Counted from the first letter of the stretch, positions 51,630 through 61,700 are shown. The stretch is DNA of 64,000 bases from Pseudomonas oryzihabitans (GCF_007665395.1 NZ_VDND01000008.1:186001-250000), one strand, 5' to 3'. Notes: generated by a model from the sequence alone, not told the origin. Made by a program: numbers and translations.

Positions 51630-52756
51630 CGCCCGGCGCTCATCCAGTCGCGGATCAGCTGGCCATAGAGCGCCGTCCCCTCTTCCAGGCGGCGCACCTC
51701 GCAGTATTCATCCACCTTGTGCGCCATGCTGGGTTCGCCCGGCCCGAGGATCAGGGTGGGCGGCTCGGCCAGGGCCGGTAGCAGCACGGCGGCATCGGTG
51801 AAATAGGGCACCACGGTGGCGGGCATGGCCTCGCCATGCAGCGTGGCGCAGCGGTCGAAGACCTGGCGTACCCAGGCGTCGCCGGGATCGGCGCAGACGC
51901 CGGGCAGATCCACCAGCACCTCCAGGTCCAGATCGCTGCCCAGGTGCTCGGCGAGCCGCCGCTGGATGTCGGCATGCTGCAGATTCGGCGCGGTGCGCAG
52001 GTCGAGGGTGAAGGCGGCGCGATCCGGCACCGAGTTGATGTTCAGGCCACCGCTGACGGTGCCCACGTTGAGCGTTGGCTGGCGCATGAGCGGATGCGCC
52101 GGACCGACGCTGAAGGTGCGTGCCTTGCCGATGGCCTCGGCCAGGCGGTAGATGGCGTTCTCGCCTTCCTCGGGCATGGCGCCGTGGGCGGTCCGGCCGT
52201 GGGCCGTGCAGCGCAGCCAGAAGGCCCCCTTGTGCCCCAGCACCGGCCGGTTGGCGGTGGGCTCGCCCACCAGCAGGGCGCCCAGTTCACCGAGCAGGTG
52301 CGGTACTTCCCGGCACAGGGCGCGGGCACCGTCGCAACCGGTTTCCTCGCCACCGGTGAGCAGCAGCCGCACGCCGGGACCCTGGGCGATGGCTTCGCGC
52401 TGCTGCTGGCAGGCGACGATGAAGGCGGCGATGCCTGCCTTCATGTCGCTGGCGCCCCGCCCGTACAGTCGCCCGTCGGCCACCTCCCCGGCGAAGGGGC
52501 CATGGCGCCAGGCGGCATTGCCCAGGGGGACCACGTCGAGATGGCCGGTGAAGCCCAGCGGCTTGCCCTTCCCGCGACCCGGCAGCCAGGCCACCAGGTT
52601 GCAGCGGCGCTCGCCGAAGCCGTGCAGTTCGCAGTGGAAGCCGGCGTCGCGCAACGCCGTGGCCAGGAAGGCGGCGCAGGCCTCCTCGTCGCCGGGCGGA
52701 TTGAGCGTGGCGAAGCCCAGCAGGGCTCGAGTGAGGGCGAGCGGATCAGTGAGCAT
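51626..52756 (-). CDS. M20 metallopeptidase, ArgE/DapE type
   Basis: A zinc enzyme of 376 residues related to acetylornithine deacetylase. Metal ligands are in GFTGHLDVVPLG (H, D), GASDMKAG (D), GGEETGCDG (E) and the C-terminal PSMAHKVDEY (H). VGTVSGGLNINSVPDRAAFT is a dimerisation-domain signature. The family removes N-acyl groups from amino acids or related molecules. Here it ends the LacI-ABC operon (25 bases after the GATase1-like gene), which suggests the imported substrate is deacylated; arginine synthesis is an alternative. Confidence 0.88.
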   Translation of the reverse strand: MLTDPLALTRALLGFATLNPPGDEEACAAFLATALRDAGFHCELHGFGERRCNLVAWLPGRGKGKPLGFTGHLDVVPLGNAAWRHGPFAGEVADGRLYGRGASDMKAGIAAFIVACQQQREAIAQGPGVRLLLTGGEETGCDGARALCREVPHLLGELGALLVGEPTANRPVLGHKGAFWLRCTAHGRTAHGAMPEEGENAIYRLAEAIGKARTFSVGPAHPLMRQPTLNVGTVSGGLNINSVPDRAAFTLDLRTAPNLQHADIQRRLAEHLGSDLDLEVLVDLPGVCADPGDAWVRQVFDRCATLHGEAMPATVVPYFTDAAVLLPALAEPPTLILGPGEPSMAHKVDEYCEVRRLEEGTALYGQLIRDWMSAGR

Positions 52757-52781
52757 GGCGATCTCCAGGACGCGCGGGCGA

Positions 52782-53537
52782 TCAGCCGCGGCGGGTGAGC
52801 CAGTCCAGGCAGTTCAGCCAGAAGCGCCGGTAGGCGTCGCCGGGCAGGAAGTCGTCGGGCATCCAGTGCACCGACATGTCGCTGGTCCAGGCCAGGGTAC
52901 GCCCCTTCCCCACCTCGCGGGTCGCCAGCAAGGGATGGCCGCTCCCCGAAACAGTCGACACCAGTCGGGCTTCCGGGTGCAAGGTCACCTCGTTGTAGCC
53001 GAGCAGGTAGGACCACTCTTCCGGCAGGCCCTGCAGCACCGGGTGCTCGCCGTGGAACACCGGGGTGAAGCCCTCGGGGACTTCCACGCGGTCGTCATGG
53101 GGCAGGCAGCGCACCGGCAGCACCTTCTCCACCGCCGTGCCGCGATAGCGGGCACCGCCATTGATGCCCTGGAAGCTGTAGTAGCCCCCCACCATCATCA
53201 GGGCACCGCCCTCCAGTACGAATTCGCACAGGGCCGTCAGGCGATTCGGCGTGCGCCGGCTGCGCAGCCAGGTGTCCGGATGCAGCAGCAGGCTATTGGC
53301 GCCGATGTCCGACAGGATGACCACCTGGTAGTCGCGCAGGGCCTCCAGCGTCGCGGGAAATTCGCTCTGGGCCTGGTCGGCGCACATCTGGGTGATGGCA
53401 TAGTCGCTGTCGGCCAGGGCGGTGAGCAGTCGCTGGGCGCCATTGTGGGCGGTGACGGTGGCGAACTGGTCGAAGCCCTTGATGTGGGTCGCGGTGCTGA
53501 CCCAGGATTCGCCGGCGAGCAGGACGGACGGTTTCAT
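52782..53537 (-). CDS. GATase1-like protein (putative glutamine amidotransferase)
   Basis: A protein of 251 residues. VLLAGESWVSTATHIKGFDQ, VVILSDIGANSLLLHPDTWL and GGALMMVGGYYSFQGINGGA match the GATase1-like family that has the class I amidotransferase fold but lacks the catalytic Cys-His-Glu triad; I see no cysteine at the nucleophile elbow (SDIGANS). Its role is therefore more likely binding or another hydrolysis than glutamine cleavage. It lies between the phosphotriesterase and M20 genes. Confidence 0.8.
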   Translation of the reverse strand: MKPSVLLAGESWVSTATHIKGFDQFATVTAHNGAQRLLTALADSDYAITQMCADQAQSEFPATLEALRDYQVVILSDIGANSLLLHPDTWLRSRRTPNRLTALCEFVLEGGALMMVGGYYSFQGINGGARYRGTAVEKVLPVRCLPHDDRVEVPEGFTPVFHGEHPVLQGLPEEWSYLLGYNEVTLHPEARLVSTVSGSGHPLLATREVGKGRTLAWTSDMSVHWMPDDFLPGDAYRRFWLNCLDWLTRRG

Positions 53538-53558
53538 AGCTTCTCCTGTGAGGGGACG

Positions 53559-54644
53559 TTAGACCGATCGATCACGCTGGAAGACCCGGCGCGGGTTATC
53601 GATCAACAGGGTTTCCAGTTGCGCCCCGGTGACGCCGTGGCGGCGCAGGCGCGGGACGAAGTGCTTGAGCAGGTAGCCATAGCCGTGACCGCCGTAGCGG
53701 GTGAGCATGGTCTTGAGAAAGACGTCCTGGGACAGCAGCAGGCGATCGCCGTAGCCGGCCTCCAGCAAGCCGACCAGCGCCCGGGCGTTGTCCTCGTCCG
53801 ACGGCGACTGGGCGGCTTCGTCGGCGAAGTAGTAGCCCATGCCGATCATGTCGTATTCGAGGAAGGCGCCGCGCTCGGCGAGGCCGTGCTGGTAGTCGAG
53901 ATCGCGGTGGCTGGGATTCATGTGGCAGAGCACCACGTGGCGCAGGTCGGCGCCCTCGGCGGCGGCGATGTCCAGCACCCGATGGCCGAGGCGCTCCCAG
54001 CCCGGCAGGTGCACCGCCAGGGGCACCCCGGTGAGGCCGCTGGCCCGCGCGGCGGCGCGCAGCGACTTTTCCTCGCTGGCGGTGAAGGCGGCCGAGACGC
54101 CGATCTCGCCGATCAGGCCGGCGATCACCTCCGGCTTTTCCGCGGCGCCGCCGACGTCGTGGACGATCTGGGCGGTCAGCTCCGCCACCGAGCGCTCCCG
54201 GACGTAGGCCGGGTGCGAGGGCTCCAGGTAGAAGCCCGCGCCCATGATGATGTTCAGTCCGGTGAGGCGCGCGATACGCTGCAGCGCCTGGGGATCGCGG
54301 CCGATGCCGAGGTTGGTGGGGTCGACCACCGTCTCGCCCCCCAGGGCCCGGTACTTGAGCAGCTCGGCGCAGGCCAGGTCGACGTCGAACAGCTGGCAGT
54401 TGTCCCGGCTCACCAGCGGATTCAGGTGCAACTCGCCGAGCAGTTCGATGCTCACCGGCTGTTCGGCCAGGTGCCGCTCGCCGCAGCAGCTGGGCGGCAC
54501 CCACTTGCCCGAGGCGTCGAGCAGGATGTGCTCGTGCATCAGGGTCACACCCAGTCGCTCGACCGGCAGCGGGCCGAGCACCGTCATGGCCTGGCCACTG
54601 TCGACGCCGATCGGAAGTGGCTCGGGATGGCGGAACAGACTCAT
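53559..54644 (-). CDS. Phosphotriesterase-family metallohydrolase
   Basis: A TIM-barrel metal enzyme of 361 residues. The metal motif is VTLMHEHILLD (HxH), followed by VDPTNLGIGR, IGEIGVSAAFTASEEK (carboxylated-lysine/glutamate ligand region), VHLPGWERLGHRVLDI, CHMNPSHRDLDY and LLLSQDVFLK (aspartate). The family includes lactonases and organophosphate hydrolases; natural substrates are mostly lactones or phosphoesters. ATG 54644 is supported by GGGGAGGG and overlaps the permease stop. Substrate unknown. Confidence 0.9.
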   Translation of the reverse strand: MSLFRHPEPLPIGVDSGQAMTVLGPLPVERLGVTLMHEHILLDASGKWVPPSCCGERHLAEQPVSIELLGELHLNPLVSRDNCQLFDVDLACAELLKYRALGGETVVDPTNLGIGRDPQALQRIARLTGLNIIMGAGFYLEPSHPAYVRERSVAELTAQIVHDVGGAAEKPEVIAGLIGEIGVSAAFTASEEKSLRAAARASGLTGVPLAVHLPGWERLGHRVLDIAAAEGADLRHVVLCHMNPSHRDLDYQHGLAERGAFLEYDMIGMGYYFADEAAQSPSDEDNARALVGLLEAGYGDRLLLSQDVFLKTMLTRYGGHGYGYLLKHFVPRLRRHGVTGAQLETLLIDNPRRVFQRDRSV

Positions 54645-55660
54645 GCCCCTACCCTCCCCAGCGGCCGGCCGGTCTTGAGGATGCGGGTGTTGAGCCAGAT
54701 GGCCAGCAGCACGATGGCCCCCGTGGCGATCTGGGTGTAGAAGGGCGCCACATGGGCGAGGATCAATCCGTTCTTGATCACCGCCATGGTCAGCACCCCC
54801 AGCAGGGTGCCGAGGATGGTGCCGAAGCCGCCGAACAGGCTGGTGCTGCCCAGCACCACGGCGGCGATGACCTCCAGCTCGAAGCCTTCCCCCTGGTTGG
54901 AGGAGCCACTGCCCAGGCGGGCGGTCACGATCATCCCGGCCAGCGCCGCCGCCATGCCGCTCAGCACATAGACCCGCAGCAGCACGCCGCGGGTGTTCAC
55001 CCCCGCCCGGCGCACGCTCTCGGCGTTGGCGCCAATTCCGGTGAGGTAGCGGCCGAAGCGCATCCTGCCCAGCAGCAGCATGCCGCCCAGCACGCCGAAG
55101 AGCGCGAGCCACACCGCCAGCGGCAGGCCCAGCAGCCAGCCGCGGCCAAGCGCCAGGAAGGCGCCGAGCTCGCGCGGCACCGGGATGGAATAGCCCTGGG
55201 TGATGAGCAGCGCCAGGCCGCGGATGATGGTCAGGGTCGCCAGGGTGACGATGAAGGCCGGGATCCCCGCGTAGGCGATGAAGTAGCCATTGAGGGCGCC
55301 GATCAGCGCCCCCATCAGCAGGCCGCCGGCCAGCACCAGCGGCCAGGGCAGCTGCCAGCTGTTGAGCCCGAGCGCGGCCAGGGCCCCCACCAGGGCCAGG
55401 GTAGAGCCAACCGACAGGTCGATGCCGCCGGTGGTCACCACCAGGGTCATGGCCACGGCCACGATCAGCAGCGGCGCGTTCTGACGGATCACGTTGAGCA
55501 GGTTGGCACCGCTGAGGAAGTTATCGGTCACCAGGGCGAAGAGCAGGCAGCACAGGGCGAAGAACAGCGCGATGCTGGCCACGCCGGGATAGTCGTGCAG
55601 CAGGCGGCGCAGTGGCGACTGCACCACCACCCGCTGTCGGGTCAGGTCGAGGGTGTTCAT
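54641..55660 (-). CDS. Ribose-type ABC transporter permease
   Basis: An inner-membrane protein of 339 residues of the RbsC/BPD_transp_2 type with about nine helices. VVTTGGIDLSVGSTLALVGA is the central signature, with NGYFIAYAGIPAFIVTLATL and GIGANAESVRRAGVNTRG as the C-terminal motif. It couples to the single-domain ATPase upstream (13-base gap) and the phosphotriesterase downstream (4-base overlap). Confidence 0.93.
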   Translation of the reverse strand: MNTLDLTRQRVVVQSPLRRLLHDYPGVASIALFFALCCLLFALVTDNFLSGANLLNVIRQNAPLLIVAVAMTLVVTTGGIDLSVGSTLALVGALAALGLNSWQLPWPLVLAGGLLMGALIGALNGYFIAYAGIPAFIVTLATLTIIRGLALLITQGYSIPVPRELGAFLALGRGWLLGLPLAVWLALFGVLGGMLLLGRMRFGRYLTGIGANAESVRRAGVNTRGVLLRVYVLSGMAAALAGMIVTARLGSGSSNQGEGFELEVIAAVVLGSTSLFGGFGTILGTLLGVLTMAVIKNGLILAHVAPFYTQIATGAIVLLAIWLNTRILKTGRPLGRVGA

Positions 55661-55673
55661 GGGGTCCTCCGGT

Positions 55674-56450
55674 CTAGGCGCAGGCGGAACGGGCGGTGAA
55701 TTTGCGGCCGACGATCAGCTCGACGATCTCCCCCAGGCTGGTGTCGGCCACCGGGCGCTCGGCCAGGTTGCGGCCCTCGTACAGCACCATGATGCGGTCG
55801 CAGACCAGGAAGAGATCCTGCAGCCGGTGGGTGATGAGGATGACGCTCACCCCCTGGCGGCTGATGGTGCGGATCAACTCCAGCACGGCCTCGACCTCGG
55901 CTACCGCCAGGGCGGCGGTGGGTTCGTCCATGATCAGTACCCGCGGCTCGAAGGCGGCGGCGCGGGCGATGGCCACCGCCTGGCGCTGGCCGCCGGAGAG
56001 ATGGCGTACCTGGGCGCGGGTGTCGGGCAGGCTGATGCCCAGTGCCTCGAGGATGCGCCGGGCATCGGCGTGCATCTTGCGCTCGTCCAGCAGCGGCAGC
56101 CCGCACAGCCGGCGCCGCGGTTCCCGCCCCATGAAGAGATTGCCGGCCACGTCCACGGTGTCGCACAGGGACAGGTCCTGGTAGACCATCTGGATGCGAC
56201 AGCGCTGGGCATCCGCCGGGCCCTGGAACACCTCCTCGCGGCCATCGATGCAGATGCGGCCGCTGCTGGGCAGCACCGCGCCGGAGAGGATCTGGGTCAG
56301 GGTCGACTTGCCGGCGCCATTGTCGCCCACCAGCCCCAGCACCTCGCCCGGCTGCAGGTCGAGATCGACGCCGCGCAGGGACTGGATGGAGCCGTAGTGC
56401 TTGGTGATGCCGGTCATGCTGACCCGGGGAACGGTCGTCGCAGCGTCCAT
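55674..56450 (-). CDS. Sugar-type ABC transporter ATPase, single domain
   Basis: A protein of 258 residues with one nucleotide-binding domain: Walker A VGDNGAGKSTLTQILSG, signature HLSGGQRQAVAIARAAAF, Walker B VLIMDEPTAALAVAE. Ribose-type ATPases such as RbsA usually have two fused domains of about 500 residues, so this belongs to the single-domain branch (FrcA-like) and should act as a homodimer. It lies 12 bases after the binding-protein gene. Confidence 0.92.
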   Translation of the reverse strand: MDAATTVPRVSMTGITKHYGSIQSLRGVDLDLQPGEVLGLVGDNGAGKSTLTQILSGAVLPSSGRICIDGREEVFQGPADAQRCRIQMVYQDLSLCDTVDVAGNLFMGREPRRRLCGLPLLDERKMHADARRILEALGISLPDTRAQVRHLSGGQRQAVAIARAAAFEPRVLIMDEPTAALAVAEVEAVLELIRTISRQGVSVILITHRLQDLFLVCDRIMVLYEGRNLAERPVADTSLGEIVELIVGRKFTARSACA

Positions 56451-56462
56451 GGGTGGCCTCCG

Positions 56463-57404
56463 TTACTTGAAGTCGGCGCGATAGGCGTCGAGGTTGTCGC
56501 GGGTGACCAGCGTCACCGGGATGTCCTGCTGCTTGGCCACCGGCTTGCCGGCGAGCAGCGCCAGCGCCGACTGCACCGCGGCCTGGCCCATGCCCCGGGT
56601 GTTCTGCTGCACCACCACCGCCACGGAGCCATCGTCCAGGCCCTGCACGGCCTGGGGCGAAAGGTCCCAGCCGAAGATCCGGGTGCGCTCGCCGCTGCCT
56701 TGGGCGACGCTGGCCGCCACGGTACCGATCAGGGCCGGCTCGCCGGTGGCATAGACGATCTGCAGGTCGGGATTGGCGGTGAGCAGGTTTTCCGCCGCGC
56801 TCTGCGCCTTGTCCTGGACGTTGTTGCCGTCCACGGTGCCGACGATCCTGGCCTTGGGCGCGCTCTGCGCCAGGCCTTCGCGGAAGCCGTCCAGGCGCAG
56901 GTTCTGCACGTAGGAGCCGAGGGCGCCCACCACCCCGATTTTGGCTTCTCCCCCCAGCTCGCGGGTGATGTAGGCCCCGGTGTATTCCCCCAGCTGGCGC
57001 GCCGCGGCGCGGTTGTCGACGCCGACCTGCACCGGGTTGTCGCCCTGGATCACCGCGTCGATGGCCACCACCGGGATGCCCGCCTGGGTGGCCGCCGTGA
57101 CCGCCGGCTTGATGCCATTGACGTCGATGGCACAGACCAGGATGGCGTCCACCTTGTCCTGGATGTAGGCCTCGATGGCGTCGTTCTGGGCGGACGGATT
57201 GTCGTTGGCGTTGAACACCACCAGCTCGGCTCCGGCGGCCTTGGCGGCGGCCTGGGCACCCTGGGTGATCTGGGTGAAATAGAGCGCCTGCTGATTCACC
57301 TGGACCAGCGCCAGGCGCTTGGCCGGAGCCGCCTGGACGACCCCGAACCAGCCCAGACCGAGCATCAGCAGCAGCGGAGCGAACGTCTTGCCGAATCGAA
57401 GCAT
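56463..57404 (-). CDS. Sugar-type ABC transporter periplasmic binding protein
   Basis: A protein of 313 residues with a signal peptide (LLLMLGLGWFGVVQAAPA) and the two-lobe RbsB/peripla_BP_4 fold: RLALVQVNQQALYFTQITQG, DKVDAILVCAIDVNGIKPAV, IPVVAIDAVIQGDNPVQVGV and IVYATGEPALIGTVAASVAQ. The start is the ATG at 57404, six bases after GAGGAGG; an upstream in-frame ATG touches that site. The ligand is not predictable beyond a sugar-like molecule. It heads the six-gene operon and lies behind a LacI-type operator. Confidence 0.92.
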   Translation of the reverse strand: MLRFGKTFAPLLLMLGLGWFGVVQAAPAKRLALVQVNQQALYFTQITQGAQAAAKAAGAELVVFNANDNPSAQNDAIEAYIQDKVDAILVCAIDVNGIKPAVTAATQAGIPVVAIDAVIQGDNPVQVGVDNRAAARQLGEYTGAYITRELGGEAKIGVVGALGSYVQNLRLDGFREGLAQSAPKARIVGTVDGNNVQDKAQSAAENLLTANPDLQIVYATGEPALIGTVAASVAQGSGERTRIFGWDLSPQAVQGLDDGSVAVVVQQNTRGMGQAAVQSALALLAGKPVAKQQDIPVTLVTRDNLDAYRADFK

Positions 57405-57447
57405 CTCCATCCTCCTCTACCTTGCCCGCTACGGCAGGCAGTCATTG

Positions 57448-57461
57448 GTAAACCGGTTTAC
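57448..57461. promoter_or_regulatory. LacI-family operator palindrome
   Basis: GTAAACCGGTTTAC is a perfect 14-base palindrome with the central CG typical of LacI/GalR operators. It lies 43 bases upstream of the binding-protein start and 187 bases from the adjacent lacI-like gene's stop, so it probably controls the ABC operon. I see no second copy in the 244-base intergenic region. Confidence 0.85.
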
Positions 57462-57471
57462 TAACCAGACC

Positions 57472-57493
57472 AAAAAAGAGAACCCTGAGGTTC
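57472..57493 (-). terminator. Intrinsic terminator after the lacI-like gene
   Basis: On the minus strand GAACC (57493-57489) pairs with GGTTC (57484-57480), followed by a T-rich run TCTTTTTT. It ends the regulator transcript about 155 bases after its stop and separates it from the ABC operon promoter. Confidence 0.65.
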
Positions 57494-57648
57494 CGTCGTG
57501 GAAAGAACGAGCACAAGCCATGCCAGCCAGCCGCTCCGGATAACCTTCCACTGGCAATTCAAACGCTTAGCGAAACCCTCGTGCTAGAGCCTGCGACCCC
57601 GACCGACTGGTCGTGCCCCATGGCTGGGCAGGATGGAAACGTCAGGTG

Positions 57649-58665
57649 CTACCCTGGGGCACGCGGCGGCGCAACCGACCCTCGCTCGACCAGGGTCACC
57701 GCCACCCGTCGCTCCTCGGCCACGGGGTGCCCGGCGAGCACCGCCAGCAAGGCCTCGATCCCCTGGCGCCCCAGCTCCCGGGCGGACTGCCGCACGGTAC
57801 TCAGCGGCGGGGTGAGCAATTCGGCGTAGGGGGCGTCGTCGAACCCTACCAGCGACAGCGACTCGGGCACCCGGAGGCCGCGCTCGCGCAGGGTATCGAG
57901 CACTCCCAGGGCGATGAAGTCGCTGGCGGCGAAGATCGCCTGGGGCGGTTCCGGCAGATCCAGCAGGGTCGCCGCCGCCTGCCGGCCGAAGTCGCGGCTG
58001 TATTCACCGAGCAGCAGATAGTCCGCGCGCAGGGGTAGACCGGCCGCGGCCAGGGCACCCTGATAGCCTGCCTGCCGCTCGCGCACGCTCATCACCGCTG
58101 CGGGACCCGAGACATGGGCGATGCGGCGGTGCCCCTGGCGAAGCAGGTATTCGGTGGCCAATCGCCCCCCCGCGACGTTGTCGGCGAACACCTTGGGCAT
58201 GGTCGTCCCTGGTACGTCCTCGTCGAGCAGGACGATCTCCCGGTAGGCACCCAGGTGCGCGGCCAGGGTCCCGTCGTCCGGCCGGTTGGTGATGAACAGC
58301 AAGCCATCGACGGTGCGCGAGCCCTTCCAGTGCACGTACTGGATTTCCCGCGCCGGATCGTTGCGGGTCAGGCACAGCACCAGGTTGTAGCCGTGGGCGA
58401 AGGCCGTGGCCTCGGCCGCATCGGCCAGTTCGGCGAAGAAGGGGTTGGCGATATCCGGCAGGACCAGCCCGATGGTCTCGCTGCCCCCCTTGCTCAGGCG
58501 CTGGGCCAGGCTGTTGCGCCGGAAGCCCAGCGCCGCGATGGCCCCTTCGATGCGCTGGGCCGTGGCGGGCGGCAGAGTCAGGCTATGGTTCAGGTAGCGC
58601 GACACGGCGGACTTGGACAGGCCGGCCTGCCGGGCGACATCCTGGATCGTCACGCTTTTCGCCAT
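57649..58665 (-). CDS. LacI-family transcriptional regulator
   Basis: A protein of 338 residues. The DNA-binding head is VTIQDVARQAGLSKSAVSRY followed by the hinge helix NSLAQRLSKGG; the rest is a periplasmic-binding-like effector domain (ETIGLVLPDIANPFFAELAD, with ENVAG-type turn FADNVAGGRLATEYLLRQGH and VGFDDAPYAELLTPPLSTVR). The ATG at 58665 has GGTGGAG upstream. It most likely represses the adjacent operon through the palindrome at 57448-57461, with the transported compound or its product as inducer. Confidence 0.93.
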   Translation of the reverse strand: MAKSVTIQDVARQAGLSKSAVSRYLNHSLTLPPATAQRIEGAIAALGFRRNSLAQRLSKGGSETIGLVLPDIANPFFAELADAAEATAFAHGYNLVLCLTRNDPAREIQYVHWKGSRTVDGLLFITNRPDDGTLAAHLGAYREIVLLDEDVPGTTMPKVFADNVAGGRLATEYLLRQGHRRIAHVSGPAAVMSVRERQAGYQGALAAAGLPLRADYLLLGEYSRDFGRQAAATLLDLPEPPQAIFAASDFIALGVLDTLRERGLRVPESLSLVGFDDAPYAELLTPPLSTVRQSARELGRQGIEALLAVLAGHPVAEERRVAVTLVERGSVAPPRAPG

Positions 58666-58737
58666 AGCTCCACCTGCACCGAGAGAAAGGACGGCCTGGC
58701 CGATCATCTCTCACGCCCTGCCCAGGTTTCCCACCTT

Positions 58738-58772
58738 GCCTGAGCGCGGTAGCGCCGTCGAGCCGCTCAGGC
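58738..58772 (-). terminator. Hairpin between entF and the lacI-like gene
   Basis: GCCTGAGCG (58738-58746) pairs with CGCTCAGGC (58764-58772) across a GC-rich loop, 12 bases after the entF stop on the minus strand. It has no T-run, so termination may be weak or factor-dependent. Confidence 0.45.
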
Positions 58773-58783
58773 TCGCCGTTCCC

Positions 58784-61700
58784 TCACAAGGCTTTCAAGG
58801 CCCGGTTCAGCACCGGCCCGATCTGCGCCAGCTGGGCCGGGGCGATGATGTCGACATGGGCGCAATCCACCTCGTAGGCCTGCAGCCGGGTGATCCAGGG
58901 CGCCCAGGTGGCCTTGACGTCCATTCCCGCTGGCAGGGTGCGCCGGGCGACGAACATCAGCGCCTCGCCGTCGAAGCGGGCGCTGCGGGCGGTGGCCAGC
59001 AACCGCACCGAATCCGCATAGTTGCCCTCGATGGTGGCGAAGAGCTCCGCCCCCTCGCCCAGCGCCGGATCGGCCAGGCCCTGCTGGGCGGCCAGGAAGG
59101 CCTCGCGCTCGCGATTCACCTCGGCCAGCACCTCGGGATCCAGCTCGCGCTGGCCCTCGCGCTCCTGCCAGTTCTGGGTTTCCGGCGGGTAGGTATCGAG
59201 CAGACCGAGGAAGGCCACCTCCTCCCCGGCCGCCTGCAGCCGGGCGGCCAGCCCCTGGGCCAGGGTACCGCCCAGGGAATAACCGAGCAGATGATAGGGC
59301 CCCCGGGGCTGGACCTCGCGCAGGGTGCGCAGGTGGCGCTGGATGACGGCTTCCAGGTCGGCGCCCTGGGCCAGGGCACCGTCGGGACGCGGCGACTGGA
59401 TGCCGAGCAGCGACCAGCGCGGATCGAGGTGGCGCTGCAGCACGCTGAACTGCCAGGCGAAGCCCGAGGCCGGATGGAAGCAGAACAGCGTGGGACCCTC
59501 GGCCTGGCGCAGCGGCAGCAGGGTCTCGAAACCGGCGCGGGTCTCGCGGGCGGCATCCTGCTCCAGTTGCCGAGCCAGGCGGGCGACGCTGGACGCCACC
59601 ATGATCTGGCCGATGGAGACCGGCCGCGCCAGGCGCCGGCGCAGGTTGGCCGCCAGGGTCATGGCCAGCAGCGAATGGCCGCCGAGGGCGAAGAAGTCGT
59701 CATCCGCGCCGACGATGGCGCAACCGAGCACCTCGGAAAAGGCCGCGGCCAGGTCGCTTTCCAGACCGGGCGCCACGGGCCGGCTCGCCGCGCGGGTGAC
59801 GCCCTGGGGCGCGGGCAGCGCCTTGCGATCCAGCTTGCCGGTAGCGCCCAGGGGCAAGGCCTCCAGCTCGACCAGGGCGACCGGTACCAGATGCGGCGGC
59901 AACTGCTCGCCGAGACGCGCGCGCAGCCGCTCCAGGTCCAGCCCGGCGCCGGGCTGAGCGACGAGATAACCCACCAGCTGCCGGTCATCCCCGCCCGTGG
60001 CGTTGGCCAGCGCGCCCAGTACCCGGGCGTGGGTGACCGCCTGGGCGACGCCCGGCAAGGCCAGCAGGGCGTGATCGATCTCCGCCAGCTCGATGCGCTG
60101 GCCACGGATCTTCACCTGGTCATCGCTGCGTCCCAGGTATTCGACGACCCCCTCGGGCAGCCAGCGCGCCACGTCACCGGTGCGATACAGCCGCTCGCCC
60201 GCGGCTGCGGGCGCGGCGATGAAGCGGGCGGCGGTCAGCTCCGGGCGGCCCAGGTAACCGTCGGCGAGCTGCACGCCACTCAGATAGAGTTCACCGGCCA
60301 CGCCGGGCGGTACCGGGCGCAGGCGCTCGTCGAGGATGTGCAGCCCGCTGTTCCACACCGGCTTGCCGATGGGCACACTGCTGCCGCTGACAGCGGCCAG
60401 GGCGGCGCCATGGGCGGGATGGTAGGAGACGTCCACCGCGGCCTCGGTGGGACCATAGAGATTGTGCAAGGGGGCGCCGACCCGGCGCTCCCAGGTGCGC
60501 GCCAGCTCGGTGGGCAGGGCCTCGCCGCTGCAGAACACCTGGCGCAGGCTGGCGCAGCGGGCGACGGCGGCCGGCTCGTCCAGGCTGGCGACGAAGGCCG
60601 CCAGCATCGAAGGCACGAAGTGCACCGTGGTCACCCGCTCCCGCGCGAACAGCTCCTGCAGGGCCGCGGGATCGCGATGGGCCTCGGGTGGCGCCAGGTA
60701 CAGCCGGGCGCCCACCAGCAGCGGCCAGAAGAATTCCCAGACCGAGACGTCGAAGCTGCTCGGCGTCTTCTGCAGCACGGTATCGCCCGCCGCTATCGGG
60801 TAGCTGTCCTGCATCCACAGCAGGCGGTTGACGATGGCGGCATGCCCCACCACCACGCCCTTGGGCCGGCCGGTGGAACCGGAGGTATAGAGCACATAGG
60901 CCGGATCATTGGGGCTTGGCCCCTCGAACGTCGGCTCTTCAGCCAGCGCCTCGAGCGGCGCATCGAGGATCAGTACCTGCGTGTCGCCCAGATCCGGGAA
61001 ACGCCCGCGCTGGCTGGCATCGGTCAGCAGCACCCGCGGCCGCGCATCGTCGAGCATCAGTTGCAGGCGCTCGTCGGGATAGCCACTGTCCAGCGGCAGG
61101 TAGGCGGCGCCCAGCTCGACGGTGGCCAGCAGCGCCAGGGACAGGAACACCGAGCGCGGCAAGGCGACGGCGACGATGTCGCCCCGCCCTACCCCGGCCG
61201 CGCTCAGCCGCTGGGCCAGGGCCAGCACCTGCTGGCGGGTTTCCCGGTAGGTGAAGGCATGCTGGAGGTCGGCCAGCGCCGGCGCCGCGGGCGTGCGGGC
61301 GGCCTGTTCGGCCAGCAGGGTCGCCAAGGTGGCCGCCGGTAGCGGCCGTTCGGTCGCATTGATAGCGTCCAGCCAGCGCCGATCCGCCGGCGCCAGCAGC
61401 TCGGCCGCGCCGAGGGTGAGCCCGGGCTGCCGGGCGAATTGCGCCGCCAGCAGGCCGAAGCGCTCCGCGTGCCCCTGCAGCAGGTCCGCGGCGTAGCGCT
61501 CGGCGTTGCCCAGCAGCTTGATGTCGAGGGCGCCGCTGGCCTCCAGGTAGAGGGCGATTTCCAAATCACGTACCGGCCCCGAGGCCAGCTCGTGGGTAAT
61601 GCCGGGCACCCCGGCGAAATCCAGGGCGAAGTCGAACAGCTTGAGGTTAATGACCGGGCCGGTCAGGGGCTCGGCATCGCCCGGCCGGCCCAGGTCGCGG

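Noticed and set aside
58613..61342. Open frame of more than 900 codons on the plus strand opposite entF
   Set aside because: It is an antisense shadow created by high GC content. entF has complete domain motifs over the same bases, and the shadow has no recognisable protein pattern.
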